Source of the DNA: an uncultured Clostridia bacterium
GTDB taxonomy: Bacteria > Bacillota > Clostridia > Christensenellales > UBA1242
Length of the DNA: 8,772 nucleotides
Direction: 5' to 3'
NCBI GenBank assembly: GCA_934725745.1
Contig: CAKVCH010000015.1
Coordinates: 1 to 8,772 of the forward strand
The first letter of the stretch is position 1, and each line of letters starts with the position of its first letter. The notes under the pieces are model-generated. The model was given only the letters and a program-made list of their open reading frames with translations, had not been told where the DNA came from and did not search any database. Shown here piece by piece: positions 1 through 5,639 of the stretch. Made by a program: the position numbers and the translations under genes.

Positions 1-1419
1 TGCTTATGCTTACCCGCGATTTTTATTTTAAGTGGTTGTGGGCATAAGCATTCTTATTCTGAGCAGTGGTCAAACGACGCAGAATATCATTGGCATATTT
101 GCACGGGTGACGACTGCAATGAAGTGACTTCAAAAGGCGAACACATATATGATAACGATAGCGACAAAACTTGTAATATTTGTGGCTACACAAGAATTGC
201 ACAAGAAAACACTTTTAGTAGCAACATTCGACAAAGAACATACAACGGCAAGACCCAAGGTTTAGTGCAAGGCGTTGACTTTACTGTTTTGCACGGCACG
301 GCGTCTGTTTCGTACAAGTTGAAAGATTCAAGTGATGATTTCTCGTCAAATGAGCCAATGAACGCAGGCAAATATATTGCAAAAATTGTTGTGACTGGGA
401 ACGCACTTTATGAAAGCGTCTATAAAGACAACATTGAATTTGAAATTGAAAAATATGGCCTAGACGCTATTGTTCAAGATTCGCTCACCATTTCCTATGG
501 TCAATCATTGCCTTACGAAGACCGCCTTTTTGCGCCTAGTGACAAACTTTTCAGTGACAAACTTTATGTAAAATACACATTTGACAGTAACGCGGTTGGT
601 TCTGAATCTACAAAAACAGAACTTATAACAAAGGCTACTGACGAATCGGTTTTAAACAACTACAAGTTTGACGCGACAAAAGCAACTGCAAAAATTGGTA
701 AAAAAGCAATCTATTTAGATTCGACAAAAGAGCCTAAACTTAACATTTACAACACACTTGACGACGGTTTTACCTTAATTGAACTCAACACGCAAAACTT
801 CGGCATTGTTGGGAGCGAAAAAGTGTCCATTCAAGTTGTGGGAAAAGCAAGCGATTTTGAATCTGGCAAAATTAAACTCGTTACAAGTGCGGAAGATATT
901 ACAGCGGGGAGCCTTCTTGCAACTCTTGTTGGAGAAGACGCGGACAACTACTATTTGACAGGAACGGCAAACGCGACATACACGAAACGCCAATCAACAT
1001 TTAGTAATGGCAGTGTAACCGTAGTAGGTCTAGGCGAGACCGATTATCACTTTGGAGCAACTTCGGACGCAATTGTTTATGGCGAAAATCATTTTGTTGT
1101 AAATAAGATTGGAAATAAAGATTGGTTTGAAATTCTTGTTCAATCAAACGACACCGACAGCACAAAAGATTACATCAATAAAGAAGCGGAAATCAAAATT
1201 TGGTGCGGTTCGACTTTAATTGCGACAATGTATCGCGTAAAATCGTCAAGTGGTACAAAATTTGATTACAACAACGGCACATTTGACAACGATAACGGCA
1301 TTGCAGATTTTAAACTAACTCCAAACATTGACGGCTACACAGATAGCGAAGGACGCTGGATTTGCACAACTCCTTCAGTTACCCTTTCAATGGACATTAT
1401 TTTTACGGACATTGGCTAA
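1..1419 (+). CDS. Secreted lipoprotein with N-terminal Cys/His module and Ig-like (MBG/YDG-type) repeats, 5' partial
   Basis: The frame is open from base 1, so the true start lies just upstream; 472 residues are visible. The first 13 codons are the end of a type II signal peptide: a hydrophobic stretch, then the lipobox LSGC with the lipidated Cys encoded at 37-39. The mature protein should sit on the outer face of the membrane. Soon after the lipid Cys comes a Cys/His-rich stretch (visible residues 30-61): HWH, C34-x4-C39, H48 and a C58-x2-C61 pair. It resembles the metal-ribbon-like modules seen in Firmicutes surface proteins. Residues about 70-235 look like two beta-sandwich repeats of MBG/YDG type ('NAGKYIAKIVV', then 'ISYGQSLPYEDRL'). 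The rest is Thr/Ser/Asp-rich, beta-predicted and unrecognised. It ends 14 bases before the hydrolase gene, so co-transcription is likely. The lipoprotein call is firm; the domain family names are tentative and the role is unknown. Confidence 0.85.
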   Translation, partial: CLCLPAIFILSGCGHKHSYSEQWSNDAEYHWHICTGDDCNEVTSKGEHIYDNDSDKTCNICGYTRIAQENTFSSNIRQRTYNGKTQGLVQGVDFTVLHGTASVSYKLKDSSDDFSSNEPMNAGKYIAKIVVTGNALYESVYKDNIEFEIEKYGLDAIVQDSLTISYGQSLPYEDRLFAPSDKLFSDKLYVKYTFDSNAVGSESTKTELITKATDESVLNNYKFDATKATAKIGKKAIYLDSTKEPKLNIYNTLDDGFTLIELNTQNFGIVGSEKVSIQVVGKASDFESGKIKLVTSAEDITAGSLLATLVGEDADNYYLTGTANATYTKRQSTFSNGSVTVVGLGETDYHFGATSDAIVYGENHFVVNKIGNKDWFEILVQSNDTDSTKDYINKEAEIKIWCGSTLIATMYRVKSSSGTKFDYNNGTFDNDNGIADFKLTPNIDGYTDSEGRWICTTPSVTLSMDIIFTDIG

Positions 1420-1433
1420 GTAAAGGATATAAA

Positions 1434-2168
1434 ATGCAAGTTGAATATAAAAAAATAAAAAATATACACTGCAAGTTGTTTTTGCCAAAAGACAAAGTTA
1501 AGAATATTTTAGTTGCAATTCACGGCTTTGCGGGCGACAAAGAGAGTTCTGTTATTAAAGCCATTGCGGAAAATTTAAACGAAACAACTTTTGTCATCGC
1601 TTTTGACTTGCCCTGTCACGGAAAAGACGAAGAAAAAAGCGAACTAAGATTAAACAACTGCATAAACTATCTAAAAAACATTTTAAACTTTATCAAAAAC
1701 CAATACAAAAATATCCCTATCTCACTTTTTGCAACAAGTTTTGGCGCTTTCATTTCGCTAAATTATTTGAAAAGCCACAACGAACAATTTAGACATATAA
1801 TCCTTCGCGCGCCCGCTATTTTTATGGATGAAGTTTTAACAACAAGCATTTTAAAAGACCACAACATTTCACTAAACCAGTTTTTAAAACAAGGCGGAAA
1901 TTTGGGCTTCCAAAAAGAAATCATAGTCGGCAAAAATTTCTTGCAAGACCTAAAAGACAACTCTCTTGCGTCTCACAAATTTTCACAACAAATTGACATA
2001 ATTCAAGGTGACAAAGACGATGTAGTAGATGTCAAAAAAAACGAAGCGTTTTTTTATTCAAACTTCGTCAATTTTTCACTTCATTATATTAAAGACGCCG
2101 ACCACCGCTTCAAAAACCCGACAGACATTTCTAATATAATAAAAATAGTTAAAAATATATTAGGCTAG
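1434..2168 (+). CDS. Alpha/beta hydrolase (serine esterase/peptidase-like)
   Basis: A 244-residue alpha/beta-hydrolase-fold enzyme, probably cytoplasmic because no signal peptide is seen. The oxyanion-hole segment is H30-G31 followed by FAGDK. The nucleophile elbow is A100-T-S102-F-G104, with Ala instead of the usual first Gly of GxSxG. The acid is probably Asp195 in QGDKDDVV, and the base is His224 in KDADHRF, so the triad is complete. A lid-like insert lies at about 127-180. Spacing and motifs resemble small acyl-esterase or S33-type hydrolases of Firmicutes; the substrate cannot be read. The ATG at 1434 is chosen because AAAGGA lies at 1422-1427, six bases before it. An in-frame ATG at 1362 lies inside the lipoprotein gene and has no clear ribosome site. 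The gene follows the lipoprotein by 14 bases and probably shares its mRNA. Confidence 0.88.
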   Translation: MQVEYKKIKNIHCKLFLPKDKVKNILVAIHGFAGDKESSVIKAIAENLNETTFVIAFDLPCHGKDEEKSELRLNNCINYLKNILNFIKNQYKNIPISLFATSFGAFISLNYLKSHNEQFRHIILRAPAIFMDEVLTTSILKDHNISLNQFLKQGGNLGFQKEIIVGKNFLQDLKDNSLASHKFSQQIDIIQGDKDDVVDVKKNEAFFYSNFVNFSLHYIKDADHRFKNPTDISNIIKIVKNILG

Positions 2169-2190
2169 AAAACAAACTCAAAAAATAGCA

Positions 2191-2298
2191 ATATAAACAT
2201 TAAAATTATTGTCCAACTTTTGGGGTGCACCCAACAGATTGAGGGCTTTTCTAGGGGCTAGTGCTTTTGATTTATTTTTGCTCGTTAAATGTTTATAT
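2191..2298. repeat. Imperfect inverted-repeat element (11-bp arms)
   Basis: ATATAAACATT at 2191-2201 is the exact reverse complement of AATGTTTATAT at 2288-2298; the arms are 86 bp apart and enclose the IS-like end and a CTAG hairpin. The arms are AT-rich, so chance is possible. A decayed MITE-like insertion or a structured RNA are alternatives. Confidence 0.3.
2210..2229 (+). mobile_element. Possible relic of an IS3-family (IS150-type) right end
   Basis: The segment running TGTCCAACTTTTGGGG and ending in TGCA closely matches the terminal inverted repeats I remember for IS150-group IS3 elements, which end in CA and carry CCCCAAAAGTTGGACA on the other strand. No transposase ORF lies on either side and no partner end is visible, so at most this is a solo end or remnant. 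Chance similarity is not excluded. Confidence 0.3.
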
Positions 2299-2354
2299 AT
2301 TTCGTGTCAAGTTAAAAATATGAATGGACTTACATACACGCAGTCTTAAATTAC

Positions 2355-2384
2355 AATAAAAAAAGACACATTAAAGTGCCTTTT
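2355..2384 (-). terminator. Intrinsic terminator of the tRNA-fMet transcript
   Basis: Read on the - strand, AAAAGGCAC (2384-2376) pairs with GTGTCTTTT (2369-2361) in a 9-bp stem with one G-T wobble and a 6-base loop, followed by TTTATT. It begins four bases after the tRNA CCA end, so the tRNA is a single-gene transcript. Confidence 0.85.
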
Positions 2385-2387
2385 GAT

Positions 2388-2463
2388 TGGTTGCGGAGAT
2401 AGGACTCGAACCTATGACCTCCGGGTTATGAGCCCGGCGAGCTTCCAACTGCTCCACTCCGCG
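2388..2463 (-). tRNA. Initiator tRNA-fMet (anticodon CAT)
   Basis: This is a 76-base tRNA on the - strand with genome-encoded CCA (2390-2388). The anticodon loop reads CTCATAA, so the anticodon is CAT. Two initiator hallmarks are present: position 1 is C opposite A72, leaving the end of the acceptor stem unpaired, and the anticodon stem has three consecutive G-C pairs (GGG/CCC) next to the loop. The T arm holds GGTTCGAGTCC. The remaining acceptor pairs (2-71 to 7-66) are all Watson-Crick. It therefore serves translation initiation, not elongation. It has its own consensus promoter and terminator. Confidence 0.97.
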
Positions 2464-2476
2464 ATGAACATAAAAT

Positions 2477-2505
2477 ATTATAGTCATTATACATTCATTT
2501 GTCAA
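2477..2505 (-). promoter_or_regulatory. Consensus sigma-A promoter of tRNA-fMet
   Basis: On the - strand, TTGACA (2505-2500) and TATAAT (2482-2477) both match the consensus 6/6 and are separated by exactly 17 bp. Transcription would begin near 2470, a few bases before the mature tRNA 5' end at 2463. This is as strong a core promoter as vegetative sigma factors recognise, as expected for a stable RNA. Confidence 0.93.
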
Positions 2506-2740
2506 CAACAAAAATTAAACTTTTTTAAAATAGCACCAAATTGAACAAAATAAACCTTGTGATGTTACCTTTCTTTATTCACAAGTCAATATGCTTAATG
2601 CAAATCTACAACAAGCGGTGACATCTAATACAAATATCAATCAGTCTCGCAAGAACCCCAACTCAACTAGCGATAATAGAAATTGAAGTTATAAACAAAA
2701 AGCGTTTGTAATATGGATAAGTTTTTTTGTATCATATAAA
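2506..2740. other. Non-coding spacer before the Nif3-like gene
   Basis: No gene can be supported. A 7-bp inverted repeat (CTTGTGA 2556-2562, TCACAAG 2579-2585) with a 16-base loop is the only structure seen and may be chance. A weak + strand promoter for the next gene is possible: TTGTAA (2706-2711), 18 bp, TATCAT (2730-2735). Confidence 0.4.
2706..2735 (+). promoter_or_regulatory. Possible promoter of the Nif3-like gene
   Basis: TTGTAA (2706-2711) and TATCAT (2730-2735) are spaced by 18 bp, about 25 bases before the start codon. Both boxes are imperfect in a very AT-rich stretch, so this is a suggestion only. Confidence 0.3.
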
Positions 2741-2761
2741 TATGAAAAGGAATGAGAAAAT

Positions 2762-3100
2762 ATGAAAATAGAAGTGAAAAAAGTTGATATTTGCGTGGCA
2801 GTGCCAAAAGATTATGTGAATATTGTTCGAGATGTCGCGTGCCGTGCTGGCGCGGGAAAAATTGGGGATTATTCTTTTTGCTCGTCCGAAGTTAAGTGCG
2901 TCGGGACTTTTATCCCAAATAAAGACGCGCACCCATTTATCGGCGACAAAGAAGAACTTGAAAAAGTGAATGAAATTAAACTTGACTTTATTTGCAACAT
3001 CGCTATTGTCAAAGAAGTTGTAAAAGAAATAAGGCGCGTTCATCCATACGAAGAGCCTGTCATTACAATTTTCCCACTTTTAGACGAAAATGATTTTTAG
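2762..3100 (+). CDS. Stand-alone Nif3/YqfO insert-domain-like protein
   Basis: A 112-residue protein that resembles the extra domain found in the middle of longer Nif3/YqfO-family proteins, a PII/CutA-like ferredoxin-type fold, here encoded alone. Signature segments are G30-AGKIGDY near the first helix, a GTF turn at 48-50, HPFIG at 57-61, and the hallmark HPYEEP at 94-99 followed by a final strand (ITIFPL). Similar short proteins are usually annotated as hypothetical or Nif3-like; their biochemical role is unsettled, and metal or ligand binding has been suggested for the fold. No membrane segment or signal is seen. AAAAGGA at 2745-2751 precedes the ATG by 10 bases, slightly long. It appears to be a single-gene unit facing the next operon convergently. 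Confidence 0.85.
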   Translation: MKIEVKKVDICVAVPKDYVNIVRDVACRAGAGKIGDYSFCSSEVKCVGTFIPNKDAHPFIGDKEELEKVNEIKLDFICNIAIVKEVVKEIRRVHPYEEPVITIFPLLDENDF

Positions 3101-3232
3101 ATAAAAAAATATATAGTCAATAAAAAATTTCCACGCCCGACTCTATTTATTATGCGACATTCTAGATAATATAACAAAAGCAACTATAACTTTCAAAAAG
3201 TATACTAGTCCAATAATTTCAAACAAAAATTG

Positions 3233-3256
3233 AGCCCCATAGTTTTCTATGGGGCT
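3233..3256 (-). terminator. Intrinsic terminator between convergent genes
   Basis: AGCCCCATAG (3233-3242) and CTATGGGGCT (3247-3256) form a perfect 10-bp stem with a TTTT loop. On the - strand the hairpin is followed by CAATTTTTG, a good U-tract, so it mainly ends the operon coming from 5311-3323. On the + strand the tail is weaker but could also serve the Nif3-like gene. Confidence 0.9.
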
Positions 3257-3322
3257 TATTGTATAAAAAATTTTAAATTAAAATAAAGCCTCAAACAATT
3301 TCGTTTAAACCCTTAAACAAAA

Positions 3323-4204
3323 CTAGGCAATTGTTATCACAAAGTGACCTTGTTCTGAAACAGAAGTAAATTTATACCCCGTAGCGCCGACTGGTTTTAA
3401 GCCCGTCGCGAGCCCTTGTTTTTCTTCGTCACCTTCGACGCCAACAAGAACATTCATAACCGTTTCGCCGATTTGCTTGTTCAAGTTTTCAGCCGAACCG
3501 ATTTTCAAAAAGTGGTCGAGAGTTTTAAACATATTTGCCGTTTCTTCGCTTGTCAAATTATTAAAAGTCAAAGTCTTTGGCGAAACTGTATACTTAAAAT
3601 TATCGGTTGCGTCTTTTGTTATGTCCACAGTTGACGAAACATACAAAGAATCTGGAACATATTTTTTAATTATGCTCATTGGGAATTTATCCATTCCATT
3701 TTTGATTGTCGACAAATCAAATTTGACAACAGTGTTAAATGTTGCACTCCCGTCTCCTTGCACATCTGTTATTTTGATTTGTTTAACCCAAAAATCAAGG
3801 GTCGTACTTTCGCTAATTTTGATTTTTCCGTCCATTTGTTGAACAACCATCATTTGCGCAAAAGCAGCGAGTTCTTTGTCACTTAGATCAATTTCTGCGC
3901 CCATAGTAGACGAAATTTCGGTCAAATGAATTGTGTACTTGTTTGTCTCTTCATCAAAAGTGATAAGGTCGGCAATTGAAGCATTGACTTGGGTTTGAGC
4001 GTTCTTTTCGTCTTGTGTATCAAAAATGTCTGGGAAATGCGTTGCTTCATCAACTGGTTGCGACAAGGTCTTAAAATTATTTATAGTTGCAAATAAGTCG
4101 ATGTCGTATCTTTTCTTAAAAAAGATTTGTGTTCCTAAGACGACAAGTCCCAAGAAAAATGCAATTCCGACAAGTGTCACTAAAATGTTTCTTATAATTT
4201 TCAT
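3323..4204 (-). CDS. Membrane-anchored extracytoplasmic protein of unknown function
   Basis: A 293-residue protein that I do not recognise. Residues about 6-28 form one strongly hydrophobic segment after a short basic start (MKIIRN), followed by KKR at 30-32. It is either a signal anchor or an uncleaved signal peptide, placing the remaining ~260 residues outside the membrane. No lipobox Cys, LPXTG motif or catalytic motif is visible. The outer part alternates beta-strand-like stretches with short helices; the phrase IDLSDKELAAFAQMM followed by strands faintly recalls YpmS/DUF2140-type proteins, which I cannot confirm. The start is set by AGGAG at 4214-4210, five bases before the ATG. It lies 84 bp downstream of the glycosyltransferase on the same strand with no terminator between them, so co-transcription and an envelope role are reasonable inferences. 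The stop is TAG. Confidence 0.82.
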   Translation of the reverse strand: MKIIRNILVTLVGIAFFLGLVVLGTQIFFKKRYDIDLFATINNFKTLSQPVDEATHFPDIFDTQDEKNAQTQVNASIADLITFDEETNKYTIHLTEISSTMGAEIDLSDKELAAFAQMMVVQQMDGKIKISESTTLDFWVKQIKITDVQGDGSATFNTVVKFDLSTIKNGMDKFPMSIIKKYVPDSLYVSSTVDITKDATDNFKYTVSPKTLTFNNLTSEETANMFKTLDHFLKIGSAENLNKQIGETVMNVLVGVEGDEEKQGLATGLKPVGATGYKFTSVSEQGHFVITIA

Positions 4205-4288
4205 TTTTTCTCCTTTTTATTTTAAACCTTTATCCAAAATAGTTTAATTTTATTTTTTTTAACCCTAACCTTTAAAATTTTACTCAAA

Positions 4289-5311
4289 TTAGTTGAATTT
4301 TAAGATTTTTCTAGTGATATTATAAATAATCTTACAAAATCCCATTGAAATTTTAGAGTTACTTCCCGACAAGCCTTCAATTTTGTGCCTACAATCTTTA
4401 TATAATTTCGCGTCTTTTTCTTTTAGTTCGTCCCAAAGTTTTTTCTTCTTGTCTAAGGCTTCCTTTGTCCCAATTTTGATTAGGAAAATGGATGTAATCG
4501 CCATTAAGATTGAAATATTATCAGTCATATAGCGAGCGAGTTTCTTGCTCTTTTTCTCAATTTCTCTTATATCATATGCCCTAAAAACTATTTCCGCCAC
4601 CTTAATGTGTTGGTCAATACGCTTCATAATAACGCTTTCATTTACGCTTTGGTCGGCACGCCCGATGAAATATCTATACAAATTTTCGTTCATATAATAC
4701 ATCGTTTTGACATAAGGCAAAGGCAAGTATACAAAAATGTTGTCCACATAAAATGTGTGTTTTGGAAGTTCCAACTTAATGTCTTTTAAAATTTGAGTTC
4801 TATAAATAACTGTGTGCATTGCAATAAATTGCGATTTTTTAAACTTTTTCGTTTCATCAAATGTAAAAACTCTATCAATAGGAAAAACATTTTTATAATT
4901 TAGCACCCTTGGCTTTCTGCCGTCTAAATACTCGTAAACATAGTTGCACAAAATCATATCGACAAGAGAGCCTTTTTCGTTAAACTCTCTAATTTTCTCT
5001 AAAACCTTTTTGAGAGACTCTTCGTCTACCCAGTCGTCTGAGTCGACAACCTTGTAATAAAGCCCCGTCGCGTTTCTTATCCCCTGATTAACGCCTTCGC
5101 CGTGTCCGCTGTTTTCTTGGTGAATAACCTTAACAATTGAAGGGTACTCTTTGGCGTAACTATCCGCAATTTCAGCGGTGTTGTCCTTTATAGAGCCGTC
5201 ATCAACGATGATAATCTCTATATCTTCCCCACCACTAAGAAGTGTCTTAATGCACTTGTCCATATACTCTGCCGAGTTGTAACAAGGCACTACGACTGAA
5301 AGTAATTTCAT
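4289..5311 (-). CDS. Family 2 glycosyltransferase (GT-A fold)
   Basis: A 340-residue soluble, membrane-associated-type glycosyltransferase that would move a sugar from a nucleotide-sugar donor to a cell-surface acceptor. The N-terminal GT-A domain opens with LSVVVPCYNSAEYMDKCI (4-21). The nucleotide-binding DDGS is at 37-40, and the metal-binding DxD appears as DSDDW at 90-94. HTVIYR (166-171) and YVDN (188-191) match the acceptor-side region of this family, where an acidic residue usually acts as base; Asp190 is a candidate. The C-terminal third (about 240-340) is basic and helical with no transmembrane segment. Donor and acceptor cannot be inferred. The start is supported by AAGGGG (5323-5318), six bases before the ATG. 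It has its own promoter and heads the operon with the membrane-anchored protein, suggesting capsule, teichoic-acid-like or glycolipid synthesis. Confidence 0.93.
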   Translation of the reverse strand: MKLLSVVVPCYNSAEYMDKCIKTLLSGGEDIEIIIVDDGSIKDNTAEIADSYAKEYPSIVKVIHQENSGHGEGVNQGIRNATGLYYKVVDSDDWVDEESLKKVLEKIREFNEKGSLVDMILCNYVYEYLDGRKPRVLNYKNVFPIDRVFTFDETKKFKKSQFIAMHTVIYRTQILKDIKLELPKHTFYVDNIFVYLPLPYVKTMYYMNENLYRYFIGRADQSVNESVIMKRIDQHIKVAEIVFRAYDIREIEKKSKKLARYMTDNISILMAITSIFLIKIGTKEALDKKKKLWDELKEKDAKLYKDCRHKIEGLSGSNSKISMGFCKIIYNITRKILKFN

Positions 5312-5332
5312 AAATTTCCCCTTCTTATTTTA

Positions 5333-5361
5333 ATTGTACCATATAAAACTTATTTCTACAA
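5333..5361 (-). promoter_or_regulatory. Extended -10 promoter of the glycosyltransferase operon
   Basis: On the - strand, TTGTAG (5361-5356) and TACAAT (5338-5333) are separated by 17 bp, and a TG dinucleotide sits one base before the -10 box (TGGTACAAT), an extended -10. The predicted mRNA start near 5326 leaves a leader of only about 15 bases, just enough for the ribosome site at 5323-5318. Confidence 0.8.
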
Positions 5362-5380
5362 ACGATTTATCCTTGATTTT

Positions 5381-5414
5381 GCGGGGGAGCAAAAAACGCT
5401 CCGCTACTTTTTTT
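5381..5414 (+). terminator. Orphan terminator-like hairpin in the divergent region
   Basis: GGAGC (5386-5390) pairs with GCTCC (5398-5402) across a 7-base A-rich loop. GC (5381-5382) can extend the stem to 5403-5404 past a 3-base G bulge. TAC and seven Ts (5408-5414) follow on the + strand. It has the shape of an intrinsic terminator, but no + strand gene lies upstream; it could stop antisense transcription over the glycosyltransferase or be a relic. Confidence 0.5.
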
Positions 5415-5500
5415 ACTATCAAATTGTTTTAATAAGATAAATAAAAAGCACTTATGTTACCATTTACCCCATATAGGGCATAAAGGCACTCGCATATCAA

Positions 5501-5566
5501 TTTTCGTTCGCATTATTTTTAAAACATCAATAAAACACCCGCTTTTTACTTTTTTTCGTGCGAAAA
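5501..5566 (+). promoter_or_regulatory. Paired candidate operator sites before the oxidoreductase gene
   Basis: TTTTCGTTCG at 5501-5510 and TTTTCGTGCG at 5553-5562 differ at one position and start 52 bp apart, about five helical turns. The second copy continues into a near-palindrome, TTTTCG-TG-CGAAAA (5553-5566), ending about 20 bp before the -35 box. CG-containing repeats stand out in this AT-rich spacer. They may bind a dimeric regulator with looping; the regulator is not in the window. Confidence 0.45.
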
Positions 5567-5586
5567 TAAATATTTTTTAATATTAT

Positions 5587-5615
5587 TTGACTTTTTTTAG
5601 GAAATTTTACACAAT
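5587..5615 (+). promoter_or_regulatory. Probable promoter of the oxidoreductase gene
   Basis: TTGACT (5587-5592, 5/6 match) is followed after 17 bp by CACAAT (5610-5615), with a further AT-rich TATATT at 5615-5620. The weak -10 and candidate operators just upstream suggest a regulated rather than constitutive promoter. Confidence 0.5.
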
Positions 5616-5639
5616 ATATTTAATAACTAGGGGGTAAAT

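Larger units (their letters stand above)
2169..2387. other. Non-coding spacer with weak hairpin and long inverted repeat
   Basis: There is no plausible gene. The spacer holds an 11-bp perfect inverted repeat (ATATAAACATT at 2191-2201 and AATGTTTATAT at 2288-2298). Between its arms lie a 20-base segment like an IS3-family end (2210-2229), a GGGTGCACCC palindrome (2223-2232) and a short CTAG-GGG-CTAG hairpin (2251-2261). A T-rich run at 2271-2279 follows the hairpin. That hairpin could be a poor terminator for the hydrolase transcript, but the stem is only four base pairs. The tRNA terminator fills the right end. Confidence 0.5.
5312..5639. other. Divergent intergenic control region (328 bp)
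   Basis: No gene can be supported here. From left to right it holds the glycosyltransferase ribosome site and promoter, an orphan terminator-like hairpin, an AT-rich stretch without clear signal (about 5415-5500), two TTTTCGT(T/G)CG sites, the reductase promoter, and the ribosome site AGGGGG at 5629-5634. Confidence 0.6.

Noticed and set aside
124..1419. GTG at 124 as the start of the lipoprotein gene
   Set aside because: The frame is open to base 1 and encodes a lipobox and the end of a signal peptide before 124, so the real start is upstream of the window.
1362..1433. In-frame ATG at 1362 as start of the alpha/beta hydrolase
   Set aside because: It lies within the lipoprotein gene, lacks a ribosome site and adds residues unlike the family; ATG 1434 has AAAGGA at good spacing.
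2556..2585. 7-bp inverted repeat CTTGTGA/TCACAAG as terminator or operator
   Set aside because: The loop is long (16 bases), there is no T-tract, and a chance match is likely in AT-rich spacer DNA.
3477..3842. 121-aa + strand ORF
   Set aside because: It lies entirely antisense to the membrane-anchored protein gene, has no ribosome site and looks like a frame shadow.
5466..5482. CCCCATATAGGG as a palindromic operator
   Set aside because: Only three C-G pairs match around the centre and there is no second copy.
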